Below, piece after piece: positions 1-6,922 of a stretch of 33,686 nt of DNA. Within the stretch, counting starts at the first letter, position 1. Each line of letters starts with the position of its first letter. The notes below the pieces were generated by a model that did no database searches, was not told where the DNA came from, and saw only the letters and a list, made by a program, of their open reading frames with translations. The DNA comes from Amycolatopsis coloradensis (GTDB lineage Bacteria; Actinomycetota; Actinomycetes; Mycobacteriales; Pseudonocardiaceae): NCBI RefSeq assembly GCF_037997115.1, contig NZ_CP150484.1, positions 7,100,823-7,134,508 of the forward strand. Reading direction: 5' to 3'. Position numbers and translations under genes: made by a program.

Positions 1-41
1 AAAGGGTCGTTCAGGACGTTTTTCGTCCTGAACGACCCTTT
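1..41. repeat. Perfect 18-bp intergenic hairpin at window edge
   Basis: Positions 1-18 and 24-41 are perfect reverse complements (arm AAAGGGTCGTTCAGGACG) around a five-T loop. The A-rich 5' edge and T-rich 3' edge would make it work as a terminator in either direction. It lies just beyond the stop codon of the synthetase remnant at 53-160. The gene to its left is outside the window. Confidence 0.8.
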
Positions 42-52
42 CCTGTCATCCG

Positions 53-160
53 CTACGGGGTCAGGCGATGCGGGTCCCGCGGGAAGAGCGTCGCCTGGCG
101 GACGTTGGGCAACCCGAGCGACCGGGCCGTCCAGCGTTCGAGACCCAGCGCGTCTCGCAT
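53..160 (-). pseudogene. C-terminal remnant of archaeal-type aspartyl-tRNA synthetase
   Basis: Reading the minus strand from an ATG at 160 to a TAG at 53-55 gives 35 codons. They contain GLERW followed by NVRQATLFPRDPHRLTP. This resembles class II synthetase motif 3 and the extreme C-terminus of AspRS of the archaeal, non-discriminating type, which commonly ends in LFPRD..RLTP. Nothing upstream in this frame resembles the rest of such an enzyme: the frame runs straight into the 161-227 hairpin and then the neighbouring HAAS gene. I read it as a gene remnant or a duplicated 3' end, not a working gene. The family assignment is from memory of the motif, without a search. Confidence 0.5.
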
Positions 161-227
161 CCGCGTTTCGTCCTCTGAATGCGGTGGCTGGCAACGCGAA
201 CTACCGCATTCAGAGGACGAAACGCGG
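161..227. terminator. 25-bp perfect hairpin downstream of HAAS gene
   Basis: Positions 161-185 and 203-227 are perfect reverse complements over 25 bp, with a 17-nt loop at 186-202. It lies about 50 nt past the stop codon of the HAAS-domain gene and directly abuts the synthetase remnant. It could terminate the PadR-HAAS transcript, although no clear U-tract follows. A stem this long and perfect is also consistent with a repeat element. Confidence 0.6.
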
Positions 228-276
228 GAGAAATCGGGTGGAGGCGGCCCCCGGCGTCCGCCTCCACCCGGACCAC

Positions 277-1521
277 CTAGCGCGTCGGCTGGGTGGAGCT
301 CGACGGCGGCGTCGCGGAAGAAGGCGGCGCCTGAGCGGTCGTGGAAGGCGGCACCGGAGCGCCCCTCGGGATCGCCGCGCTGAAGGGCACGTCCGTCCTT
401 TCCAGACAGTAACCGTGCGAACCGTTGTAGCCGTCGAGGTTTCCTTCGTTGTCCCGGACTCCTCGCTCGACCCGCGGACGCGGGTAGCGGTTGTCGTCGC
501 CGGCCTTCCGCTTCTCGCCCGTGCTGCGCTCACAGGCGTACCTGGTCGTGCTGAGCGGACGACCGTCCTCGTCGTAGAGGTAGATCTCGGTCAGCGGTTT
601 GCCCTCGGCGTCGAACGCGTAGATGTTCTCCACGTCCTGGCTGCCGTACATCAACTGCGGATTGCCGTAGTTGTCGTTGTAGTTCGGCGTGTAACCGCTG
701 TTGTAGGAGCCGCCGCTGTAGGACCGCTTCGCGATCAGGTCGACCACCGCGCCCGCACCGCCGAGCATGCTGCCGACGACGAACGCCGAAATCGGCACGG
801 CCAGCCACAGCAGCCGCCGGTCGGTCTTCAGCTTCGAGCCTGCCCAGACCACCGCCACGGCCGCCAACAGCATCAGCGGCATGAGCAGCACGGCTTCGGT
901 GTCGCGGAGCACGAGCAACAAGCCGAAGATGACCAGTACCGCCGCGCACAGCACCCACCACGCCGGCTTGAGCGTGCGGAAGTAGGTGAGCCCCTTGCTG
1001 TTCCGGTCGTTCTGGAACGAGTTCGCGATCTCGCGGAGCTTGGCCACTTCAGGCAGTTCCGCGATGGGGGCGACGCCGTTGCGGACCACGTAGGCGACGC
1101 TGATCGCGAGCACGGGCGCGACGAAAAGCAGGCCCAGCAACGGATCCACCCGGACCCACACCGCGGCCGCGAAGCCGAACAACGCGAAGCCGCAGACCGA
1201 GAACAGCAGGCCCCAGAACGCGAACCGCGCTCCGCCGATCCCGGTCTTCGCCTTCAGCACGGTGGTTTTGTCGCCCGCGTCGGGCGGACGCGGCGGGTAG
1301 CCACCGGACGCCCGCAGCTCGGCGGCGTAGCTCTCCGGGCTGCCAAGACGCTCGATCAAGGCTTCGACCTTGGGATTGTCCCCCAGTTCCGCCTCCATCT
1401 CGGCGAGATGCGGCCGGACGTCTTCGAGGATTTCCTCGACTTCGCTCTCGGGCAGGTCGGCGAGCGCGCTCCTGACCCTCGCCAGATACACCCGCACGGC
1501 GGTCGGATTCTGCGTGCTCAT
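277..1521 (-). CDS. HAAS-domain integral membrane protein (PadR partner)
   Basis: A 414-residue protein. Residues 1-70 form a soluble helical domain with LADLPESEVEEILEDVRPHL and ALIERLGSPESYAAELR, the pattern of HAAS/DUF1700 proteins. These are typically encoded beside a PadR regulator and are thought to act as membrane sensors or partners for it. About five hydrophobic segments follow, roughly between residues 95 and 260. An extracytoplasmic part contains IYAFDAEGKPLTEIYLYDEDG, and the tail is rich in Pro, Ser and Thr. The start codon overlaps the end of the PadR gene by four bases, so the two are translationally coupled. The molecular function is not established. The 25-bp hairpin at 161-227 probably ends the transcript. 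Confidence 0.85.
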   Translation of the reverse strand: MSTQNPTAVRVYLARVRSALADLPESEVEEILEDVRPHLAEMEAELGDNPKVEALIERLGSPESYAAELRASGGYPPRPPDAGDKTTVLKAKTGIGGARFAFWGLLFSVCGFALFGFAAAVWVRVDPLLGLLFVAPVLAISVAYVVRNGVAPIAELPEVAKLREIANSFQNDRNSKGLTYFRTLKPAWWVLCAAVLVIFGLLLVLRDTEAVLLMPLMLLAAVAVVWAGSKLKTDRRLLWLAVPISAFVVGSMLGGAGAVVDLIAKRSYSGGSYNSGYTPNYNDNYGNPQLMYGSQDVENIYAFDAEGKPLTEIYLYDEDGRPLSTTRYACERSTGEKRKAGDDNRYPRPRVERGVRDNEGNLDGYNGSHGYCLERTDVPFSAAIPRGAPVPPSTTAQAPPSSATPPSSSTQPTR

Positions 1522-1868
1522 GCTGCCTCTCCCAACAGGCTGTTCATCGTCGTGGCGAAAGTCCGCCAGGTCTGCCCCGACTCTTCGAGCCGCTGGCGAC
1601 CCGGCTCGTTGAGGCTGTAGTACTTGCGGTGCGGGCCTTCCTCGCTCGGCACCACATAGGACGTCAGCAGGCCTGCCTTGTACAGGCGCCGAAGCGTCCC
1701 GTACACCGAAGCGTCGCCCACTTCCTGCAACCCCGCGATGCGAAGTCTTCGGAGCACGTCGTAGCCGTAGCCGTCCTCTCCGCGAAGTACCGCGAGAACG
1801 GCGAGGTCCAGCACGCCTTTAAGTAGCTGACTGATCTCCACAGTCGCGTCCCTCCCAGTCTTACGCAA
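1518..1868 (-). CDS. PadR-family transcriptional regulator
   Basis: A 116-residue winged-helix protein. The core LLKGVLDLAVLAVLRGEDGYGYDVLRRL and the segment SVYGTLRRLYKAGLL, followed by the wing GPHRKYYSL, are diagnostic of PadR regulators. These usually repress their own operon together with an adjacent membrane protein or transporter gene. It is the first gene of a two-gene operon with the HAAS protein (overlap 1518-1521). The N-terminal residues before VEISQLLKG may not be translated, because a GTG there is an alternative start. The promoter must lie in 1869-1926, where a short GCAC-N4-GTGC dyad is visible but too weak to call an operator. Confidence 0.92.
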   Translation of the reverse strand: MRKTGRDATVEISQLLKGVLDLAVLAVLRGEDGYGYDVLRRLRIAGLQEVGDASVYGTLRRLYKAGLLTSYVVPSEEGPHRKYYSLNEPGRQRLEESGQTWRTFATTMNSLLGEAA

Positions 1869-1926
1869 CAGAAGGTACCACGCATTGCACAGTAGTGCGC
1901 ACGGCGGAGGCGACTTGCGTCGATCG

Positions 1927-1964
1927 GGTGGTTCATGGGTTACTTAGTCCAGTAATGAACCACC
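1927..1964. promoter_or_regulatory. Inverted repeat, probable GntR operator
   Basis: GGTGGTTCAT (1927-1936) and ATGAACCACC (1955-1964) are perfect inverted arms. Inside them TTACT (1940-1944) pairs with AGTAA (1951-1955). The site is 40 nt upstream of the chosen GntR start. TTACT...AGTAA resembles operators of YtrA-subfamily GntR proteins, so autoregulation of the GntR-ABC operon is likely. Confidence 0.55.
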
Positions 1965-2003
1965 GCACCCGTGAGGGTGCTCGAAGACTGGGACGGAGGT
2001 GTC

Positions 2004-2381
2004 GTGCTCGACGAAGGAACACCCCTGTTCGTGCAGATCGCCGAACAGATCGCCGACGACATCGCCGAGGGAAGCCTGGCCGAGGGGGAACGCGTGCCGT
2101 CAACCAACGAACTCGCCGCCTTCTACCGGATCAATCCGGCGACGGCGGCCAAGGGGATCAACGTGCTCGCCGATGAAGGCCTGCTCGAGAAGCGGCGCGG
2201 TATCGGCATGTTCGTCGCCGGCGGCGCGCGGCAGAAGCTGCTCACCGACCGGCGGCAACGGTTCGCCGAGCAGTACCTCGACCCGATGCTCATCGAAGCG
2301 CGACGCCTCGGCATCGACGACGAAACCCTGATCTCGCTCATCCGCGGGAACGGACACCGGAACGGAGGACCCGCCGCATGA
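2004..2381 (+). CDS. GntR-family (YtrA-like) transcriptional regulator
   Basis: A 125-residue short GntR protein. PLFVQIAEQIADDIAEGSL, ERVPSTNELAAFYRINPATAAKGINVL and GLLEKRRGIGMFV form the complete GntR winged helix. There is only a short helical tail rather than a ligand-binding domain, as in the YtrA subfamily. The GTG at 2004 is chosen because GGAGG lies at 1995-1999 and the protein then starts LDEGTPLF. An in-frame GTG at 1971 would add 11 residues. The gene overlaps the ABC ATPase by four bases, as is usual for YtrA-type regulators controlling a downstream ABC transporter. Confidence 0.9.
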   Translation: MLDEGTPLFVQIAEQIADDIAEGSLAEGERVPSTNELAAFYRINPATAAKGINVLADEGLLEKRRGIGMFVAGGARQKLLTDRRQRFAEQYLDPMLIEARRLGIDDETLISLIRGNGHRNGGPAA

Positions 2382-3265
2382 CGCCGACCATTTCGACCAC
2401 CGGCCTGACCCGGCGCTACGGCGACCATCTCGCGCTCGGCGATGTCTCGGTCGACATCGAAGAAGGCAAGATCACCGGCCTGCTGGGCCGCAACGGCGCG
2501 GGCAAGAGCACCTTTCTGCGCATCGTCACCGCGCAGGAGTTCGCCAGCGCGGGCTCGGTCCGCGTGTTCGGCGAGAGCCCGGTGGAAAACGAGCGGGTGC
2601 TGAAGCGCCTGGTACTCGTCCGCGAAGACCAGCAGTTCCCGGATTTCAAGGTGCGGCACGCGCTTTCGACCGCGTCGTGGTTCTATCCGAACTGGGACGC
2701 GGAACTCGCCGACACGCTGCTCCGCGATTTCGACCTGCCGACGAAGCGCCCGATCAAGAAGCTCTCGCGAGGGATGCGCTCGGCGCTGTCCATCACGATC
2801 GGACTCGCGGCGCGTGCGGAACTCACGTTGCTCGACGAGCCGTACGCGGGCCTCGACGCCGTCGCGCGCCAACTGTTCTACGACCGGTTGCTCGACGACT
2901 ACTCGACCCACCCGCGCACGATCCTGCTCTCCACGCACCTGATCGACGAAGTGGCCGATCTGCTGGAGCACGTGGTGATGATCGACAAGGGCCGCGTCGT
3001 CCTCGACGCGGCGGCCGACGAACTGCGCGGCTCGGCCGTCACGGTCTCGGGTCCCGCCCTCGCGGTGGACGACTTCGTCACCGGGCGCCGGGTGTTGCAC
3101 CGCCGCAAGATCGGTTCGCGGGCTTCGGTCACCGTCGCCGACGCGCTCGACGCCGCTTCGAAGGCGAAGGCGACGGCCCTGCACCTGAAACTCGAGCCGC
3201 TTTCCTTGCAGCAACTGATGGTGCACACCTCCAACGGACAGACCGCAGAGGAGGCGTCCGCATGA
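2378..3265 (+). CDS. ABC transporter ATP-binding protein
   Basis: A 295-residue nucleotide-binding subunit. The Walker A GRNGAGKST is at residues 37-45. The signature is LSRGM near residue 129 in place of LSGGQ. Walker B with catalytic Glu is LTLLDEP (D153, E154), and the H-loop is STH (H187). The domain belongs to the YtrB/CcmA-like group of exporter ATPases. The C-terminal 80 residues form an accessory domain of unclear role. It overlaps the GntR gene upstream and the permease gene downstream by four bases each, so the three are one translationally coupled operon. The substrate cannot be read from the sequence; cell-envelope stress or antibiotic export is typical for YtrA-linked transporters. 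Confidence 0.92.
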   Translation: MTPTISTTGLTRRYGDHLALGDVSVDIEEGKITGLLGRNGAGKSTFLRIVTAQEFASAGSVRVFGESPVENERVLKRLVLVREDQQFPDFKVRHALSTASWFYPNWDAELADTLLRDFDLPTKRPIKKLSRGMRSALSITIGLAARAELTLLDEPYAGLDAVARQLFYDRLLDDYSTHPRTILLSTHLIDEVADLLEHVVMIDKGRVVLDAAADELRGSAVTVSGPALAVDDFVTGRRVLHRRKIGSRASVTVADALDAASKAKATALHLKLEPLSLQQLMVHTSNGQTAEEASA

Positions 3266-3951
3266 ACACCCTGGTCAACGTCGCGCGCTACCACCTGGTG
3301 GACCGGCTCCAGTTCCTGGTCCTCCCGGTCGGCGTCACGTTCTTCGCGTTCCTGGTGAATCTCACCATCTTCGCGGTGATCCCCGAGACACCCGAGGAGA
3401 ACTACTCCGGCGGCCTGTTCACGCTGTACGTGTTCATGTTCGTCTGCGGTGCCTTGAGCATGACGAAGTCGCTGCCGTTCGGGCTCGCGCTGGGCGTGTC
3501 GAGGCGGTCGTACTATCTGGGCACGATCCTCCTGGTCGCCGGGTTGTCCGCGCTGTACGCGGTGGGGATCGTCGTGTTCCAGGCGATCGAGAACGCGACC
3601 GGCGGCTGGGGACTCGGCCTCAACTACTTCCGGGTGCCCTGGCTGCTCGACGGTTCCTGGTACCTGACCCTGCTCACGTCGTTCGTGCTGCTGACGCTGA
3701 TGTTCGTCTACGGCATGTGGTACGGCCTGATCTATCGGCGCGCCGCGGTCCTGGGCGTGACCCTGTTCACCGCCGCGCAGGTCCTGATACTGGTGGGCGG
3801 GGTGCTGCTGCTCAGCTGGACCGATTCCTGGCCGAAACTCGGCACGTTCTTCAGCACGCTGACCGTCGGCGGCGTGACCGGGGTGATCGCGCTGCTGGTC
3901 TGCCTCGCCGGGGCGGGCGGGTTCGCGACGATGCGCCGCGTCACCGTCTGA
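3262..3951 (+). CDS. ABC transporter permease-like membrane protein
   Basis: A 229-residue protein with about six hydrophobic segments: FLVLPVGVTFFAFLVNLTIF, LFTLYVFMFVCGALSM, YLGTILLVAGLSALYAVGIVVF, LLTSFVLLTLMFVYGMWYGLIY, LGVTLFTAAQVLILVGGVLLL and VTGVIALLVCLAGAGG. The ATG at 3262 overlaps the ATPase stop by four bases, which decides the start. It is the probable membrane partner of the ATPase. With only about six segments it would need to dimerise. No substrate signature is visible. Confidence 0.85.
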   Translation: MNTLVNVARYHLVDRLQFLVLPVGVTFFAFLVNLTIFAVIPETPEENYSGGLFTLYVFMFVCGALSMTKSLPFGLALGVSRRSYYLGTILLVAGLSALYAVGIVVFQAIENATGGWGLGLNYFRVPWLLDGSWYLTLLTSFVLLTLMFVYGMWYGLIYRRAAVLGVTLFTAAQVLILVGGVLLLSWTDSWPKLGTFFSTLTVGGVTGVIALLVCLAGAGGFATMRRVTV

Positions 3952-3978
3952 AGTCCTTCAACACCGAGGAGTTCCGTA

Positions 3979-4332
3979 ATGGCCGTGACTCATGTGGTGC
4001 TGTCGGTGCTGCTGGCCGCGATCTTCGCCGTACTGGGGGTGGCGAAGGTCCTGCGTCAGCCGGCGTTGGTCTCCCGGACCGAGAGGCTCGGCTTCTCGGT
4101 CCGGGCGATCCAGGGGATCGGCGCGCTCGAACTCGCGGCGGCGGCGGGTCTGGTGGCCGGGTTCTTCTGGCGGCCGCTCGGGGTCGCGGCGGCGATCGGC
4201 CTGGTGGCGTTGCTGATCGGGGCGGCGGTCTCCCACGTGCGGGCGGGCGACGGGATCAAGGACGTCGCCCCGCCGGTCTGGCTCGCGCTGGTCTCGGCGG
4301 CGGCCGCCGTCACCGCGATCATTGCCGCTTAG
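3979..4332 (+). CDS. DoxX-like small membrane protein
   Basis: A 117-residue protein with four hydrophobic segments. The opening LSVLLAAIFAVLGVAKVLRQP and the segment IQGIGALELAAAAGLVAGFFW, followed by GVAAAIGLVALLIGAAVSHVRAGD, match the DoxX/DoxX-like family of four-helix membrane proteins. Family members are tied to redox or thiol stress in some mycobacteria, but most are uncharacterised. A GAGGAG-type ribosome-binding site lies at about 3966-3971. It follows the permease gene by 27 nt on the same strand and may be co-transcribed with it, though a functional link is unproven. Confidence 0.8.
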   Translation: MAVTHVVLSVLLAAIFAVLGVAKVLRQPALVSRTERLGFSVRAIQGIGALELAAAAGLVAGFFWRPLGVAAAIGLVALLIGAAVSHVRAGDGIKDVAPPVWLALVSAAAAVTAIIAA

Positions 4333-4412
4333 CGCGCGTTTCCTGAGCCGAGTTCGCGGTCGTCGCGCCCAGGAGTGGTTCTGGACTGCCGACAGGAGTC
4401 AGCTCGCGCTCT

Positions 4413-4606
4413 GAGTGTCCACAAGGAACGCTTTCCGGCAACGAAAGTCGGCTTCAAGGCAGGTGCCCGTTTGGCAAAGGGGGTCGTGAGTGGCAAGTAG
4501 CGTTCTAACCCTCTTTGCCACTCACGGCCCCTTCGGCAAACCGCGCGAAATCGCTCAACTCGGACACTGACACCTGGGAAAATGTCCCTTATGGACAGTC
4601 AGGAAG
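4413..4606. repeat. Dispersed hairpin-cored repeat element, copy A
   Basis: This stretch fills most of the 337-nt gap between the DoxX gene and the next gene. It has a core hairpin of 16-nt arms (4481-4496 with 4515-4530, arm GGGTCGTGAGTGGCAA, one G-T wobble) and a CTAACCCT motif in the loop. It is bounded by TGTCCACAA on the left and TGGACAGTC on the right. The same order of blocks recurs at 11430-11611. I see no coding content here. Confidence 0.65.
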
Positions 4607-4669
4607 GCTTCTCTTCGGCCAGTCCCGGCCCGGTCGCCAACTCCAGCACGCCGCGTTGGGAAACACGTC

Positions 4670-5854
4670 CTAGGCCGCGAGCGTTTCCCGCGCCTGCTCG
4701 CGGATGCGTCCGACCACAATGGACCGCCGCCAGGCTCGCGTGACCTCCACCAGCCACGCCGCTTCGGTGGCGATGTCCGGCTCGTCGAGGTAGGTCGCCG
4801 GAACGTCGTCGGGGGCGTACCGGCGGCCCGCCTCGGCGGCGACGAGCGCGGCGGCCAAGGCCGCGGCCTCGATCGTCGCGGCGATCCGGGCTTCGGGGAT
4901 CTTCGCCTCGCGTGCTTCGGCTTCCGCGACCGGCGGGACGTCCGGATCGAAGTAGGGCCGCAGCGCGAGATGGCCGTCCCGGATCTCGATGACCCTGCGG
5001 TACAAGGCGAATTCGACGCCACCCGGCATACCGGGGCCCGGATCCAGCGCGATTCCCGGGACGGCTTCGCGCAGCGCGGCCCACAGCGGTTCGATCCGGC
5101 GATACGTCCGGTACGCGCCGATCAGCCGGAACGGCGTGGCCAGCGCGGGGCCCCACACGCTGAGCGTCGCGCCCGCCCCGGCGAGCCCGACGCTCAGCGC
5201 CGCCAGGATCGCCGAGAACGTGTCCTCACCGGCGTCGACCGCACCGGTGGTGGCGAGGATGTAGATGTCGTCGACGTCCCAGAATGTCCAGCCCAGCGCG
5301 GAAACCCCGCCACCGACGAGCAGCCACAGCCCGATGCGAAGCGGACCGGGATCGGCATGACGCGCGAAACGGGCGAAGACGATGGAGAAGGTCAGCAGGC
5401 TGATCAGGCCGTAGACGAGGAAAAGGGCGTTGTACGCGACGAACCAGCCGAGCCTGCCCGGACCGGCTGCGGTGTGGTCGCCTACCCGGTAGCTGTCGGA
5501 CAGGAAGAAGAGCGCGGTTTCGGCGACCACCACGGCCCAGGAAAGCACCGCGTGCCACCCGATCCGCTTGCCCTCCCCCAGTTTCAGCGAGCGCGCGAAC
5601 GCGACCGCGAAGGCCATCGCGCCGATCTTGAGCAGGTCCGCCCCGAGGTTCAGGAGGCTGCCCATGGGTTCTTCCACGCCGACGGCGTTCTCCATGGCCG
5701 GGGTGAGCAGCATGATGCCGCCCGCGATGCACATCCCGAAGGCGGAGAGGAACCACATCCGCCGCGCCGGCTGGGTGTGGCGGGCCTGGATCAGCTTGTA
5801 GCCGAAGCCCGCGAAAGCCACTACGCAGCAGAAGTACGCGATGGTTTCGGTCAC
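4670..5854 (-). CDS. Seven-TM protein of the MAB_1171c / DUF6545 type
   Basis: A 394-residue protein. The first 230 residues contain seven hydrophobic segments, beginning TETIAYFCCVVAFAGFGYKL. The C-terminal 165 residues are a soluble domain starting near ATPFRLIGAYRTYRRIEPLW, with IEIRDGHLALRPYFDP. This arrangement is the one annotated as MAB_1171c family putative transporter; no transport activity is demonstrated to my knowledge. The GTG start at 5854 overlaps the stop of the metallopeptidase gene by four bases. The longer open frame running upstream to 6391 lies antiparallel in phase to the peptidase gene and is rejected. It is the last gene of a three-gene cassette with an XRE regulator and a HExxH peptidase. 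Confidence 0.8.
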   Translation of the reverse strand: MTETIAYFCCVVAFAGFGYKLIQARHTQPARRMWFLSAFGMCIAGGIMLLTPAMENAVGVEEPMGSLLNLGADLLKIGAMAFAVAFARSLKLGEGKRIGWHAVLSWAVVVAETALFFLSDSYRVGDHTAAGPGRLGWFVAYNALFLVYGLISLLTFSIVFARFARHADPGPLRIGLWLLVGGGVSALGWTFWDVDDIYILATTGAVDAGEDTFSAILAALSVGLAGAGATLSVWGPALATPFRLIGAYRTYRRIEPLWAALREAVPGIALDPGPGMPGGVEFALYRRVIEIRDGHLALRPYFDPDVPPVAEAEAREAKIPEARIAATIEAAALAAALVAAEAGRRYAPDDVPATYLDEPDIATEAAWLVEVTRAWRRSIVVGRIREQARETLAA

Positions 5855-6414
5855 GGCAGGCGCCGTTTCCGGCTGCCGAAGAGGTCGTCGACCCTCGCCA
5901 TCCCGCCGGCGAGATCGCTCCCGCTCTCGTCGGGACGCGCGGCGCCGCGCATCACGGTCCGCGCGACACGGTGCGCGAGGAGGCTGGCGAGCAGTTCGGC
6001 CTCCTGCTCCTCGACGGCGCTGTAGCTCGTGCGGCCGAGGACACGGCGGACGAGTTCGGGTGACAGGTTCGGCATGAGGGTCTTTCCCGCGGCGGCGTCG
6101 AGCACGATCCCGTCGGCCCCGGCGTCCGAGCCGACGTGGCCGCACAAGAGGTGGCCGACCTCGTGCAGCAGGATGTGCCGCCGGTGCAGCGCGGTGGTGT
6201 TGGTCGGATACAGGATGTAGTCCGCGCGTTCCGTGCTCATCAGCAGCCCGCACGGGCCGCTGGAAGGAACGCTGACCTGCATCAATTCGATGGGGCGGCC
6301 GCGTTCGGCCGCCAGGTCCGCGACGAAGGACTCGGCGTCGAAGGGTTCGGGAAGGGTGACGCCGTCGGCGAGACTCCGGCAGCGGCGCCACAACTCCTTA
6401 CGACGGCGGTCCAC
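5851..6414 (-). CDS. ImmA/IrrE-like zinc metallopeptidase
   Basis: A 187-residue protein with the gluzincin motif in ILLHEVGHLLCGH (HEVGH at residues 84-88). A second acidic helix, EEQEAELLASLLAHRV, could supply the third zinc ligand, as in ImmA/IrrE peptidases. Related proteins cleave or inactivate a cognate XRE-type repressor, as in ICEBs1 ImmA/ImmR and Deinococcus IrrE/DdrO. The GTG start at 6414 directly follows the TGA of the XRE gene (6417-6415), with AAGGAG just upstream. This supports co-translation with a likely substrate repressor. Cleavage of that repressor is an inference from family and position. Confidence 0.85.
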   Translation of the reverse strand: MDRRRKELWRRCRSLADGVTLPEPFDAESFVADLAAERGRPIELMQVSVPSSGPCGLLMSTERADYILYPTNTTALHRRHILLHEVGHLLCGHVGSDAGADGIVLDAAAGKTLMPNLSPELVRRVLGRTSYSAVEEQEAELLASLLAHRVARTVMRGAARPDESGSDLAGGMARVDDLFGSRKRRLP

Positions 6415-6855
6415 TCACGACTCCTTCTTCGGGCCGCCCCGTCCGGATTCCCTGCGGGCGATCGCGTCGATCATGTCGCTGATGGTGTCGAGTCCGTCGG
6501 GGGAAAGCGTTACGGCCCGCAGCGCGACGTCGCGCACACCGGCGTCGCGAAGGGCGCCGAGGAGCGCGAGTTCCTCGGCGATCTTGGCGCTCTGCTCGTC
6601 GTCGAAGAAGTACGCCGGCGAGACGCCGAAGAACTGCGCGAGCGCCTCGAGATGGCGTTTCGTCGGATTGTCGCGACGCCCCGTGCGCAACTGCCACAGG
6701 TACGTCGTCGAGAAGCTCTCGCCGGTCGCCTCGCGGCAGGCCTTGGCGACCTCCTCGTGGCTGTACGGCTCGCGATCGGGTCTCAGCACGATCTGGAACA
6801 GCTTGTCGATCTTCTCGGCGAGCGTCGTCTTACCGGGCTCGGTCGCGGCCACCAT
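6415..6855 (-). CDS. XRE-family helix-turn-helix regulator
   Basis: A 146-residue protein. A short N-terminal helix (LAEKIDKLFQIV) is followed by an HTH at roughly residues 32-75: YSHEEVAKACREA, then FSTTYLWQLRTGRRDNPTKR, then HLEALAQFFGVSPAYFF. The C-terminal half is helical (AEELALLGALRDAGVRDVAL) and probably mediates dimerisation. The layout recalls mycobacterial EspR-like regulators. It is the first gene of the operon with the metallopeptidase and the seven-TM protein. An in-frame GTG one codon downstream is an alternative start with better spacing from GGGAG. The 67-nt gap to mutM holds the promoter. Confidence 0.88.
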   Translation of the reverse strand: MVAATEPGKTTLAEKIDKLFQIVLRPDREPYSHEEVAKACREATGESFSTTYLWQLRTGRRDNPTKRHLEALAQFFGVSPAYFFDDEQSAKIAEELALLGALRDAGVRDVALRAVTLSPDGLDTISDMIDAIARRESGRGGPKKES

Positions 6856-6922
6856 CCCACTCCCTACATGTCGTGCCCGTTCATGCTAGTTGACGCGACG
6901 CCCACGGCGTACACGACAGTTT

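Noticed and set aside
184..1620. Long plus-strand open frame opposite the HAAS gene
   Set aside because: It is low-complexity Arg/Val/His-rich and antisense to a protein with clear HAAS domain and membrane segments; a high-GC shadow.
1870..1910. PadR operator in the padR upstream region
   Set aside because: Only a 4-bp GCAC/GTGC dyad is visible; too weak to support a site.
5855..6391. Upstream extension of the seven-TM protein frame
   Set aside because: The extension overlaps the HExxH peptidase gene in another phase and is Arg-rich without homology; the GTG at 5854 gives a normal start.
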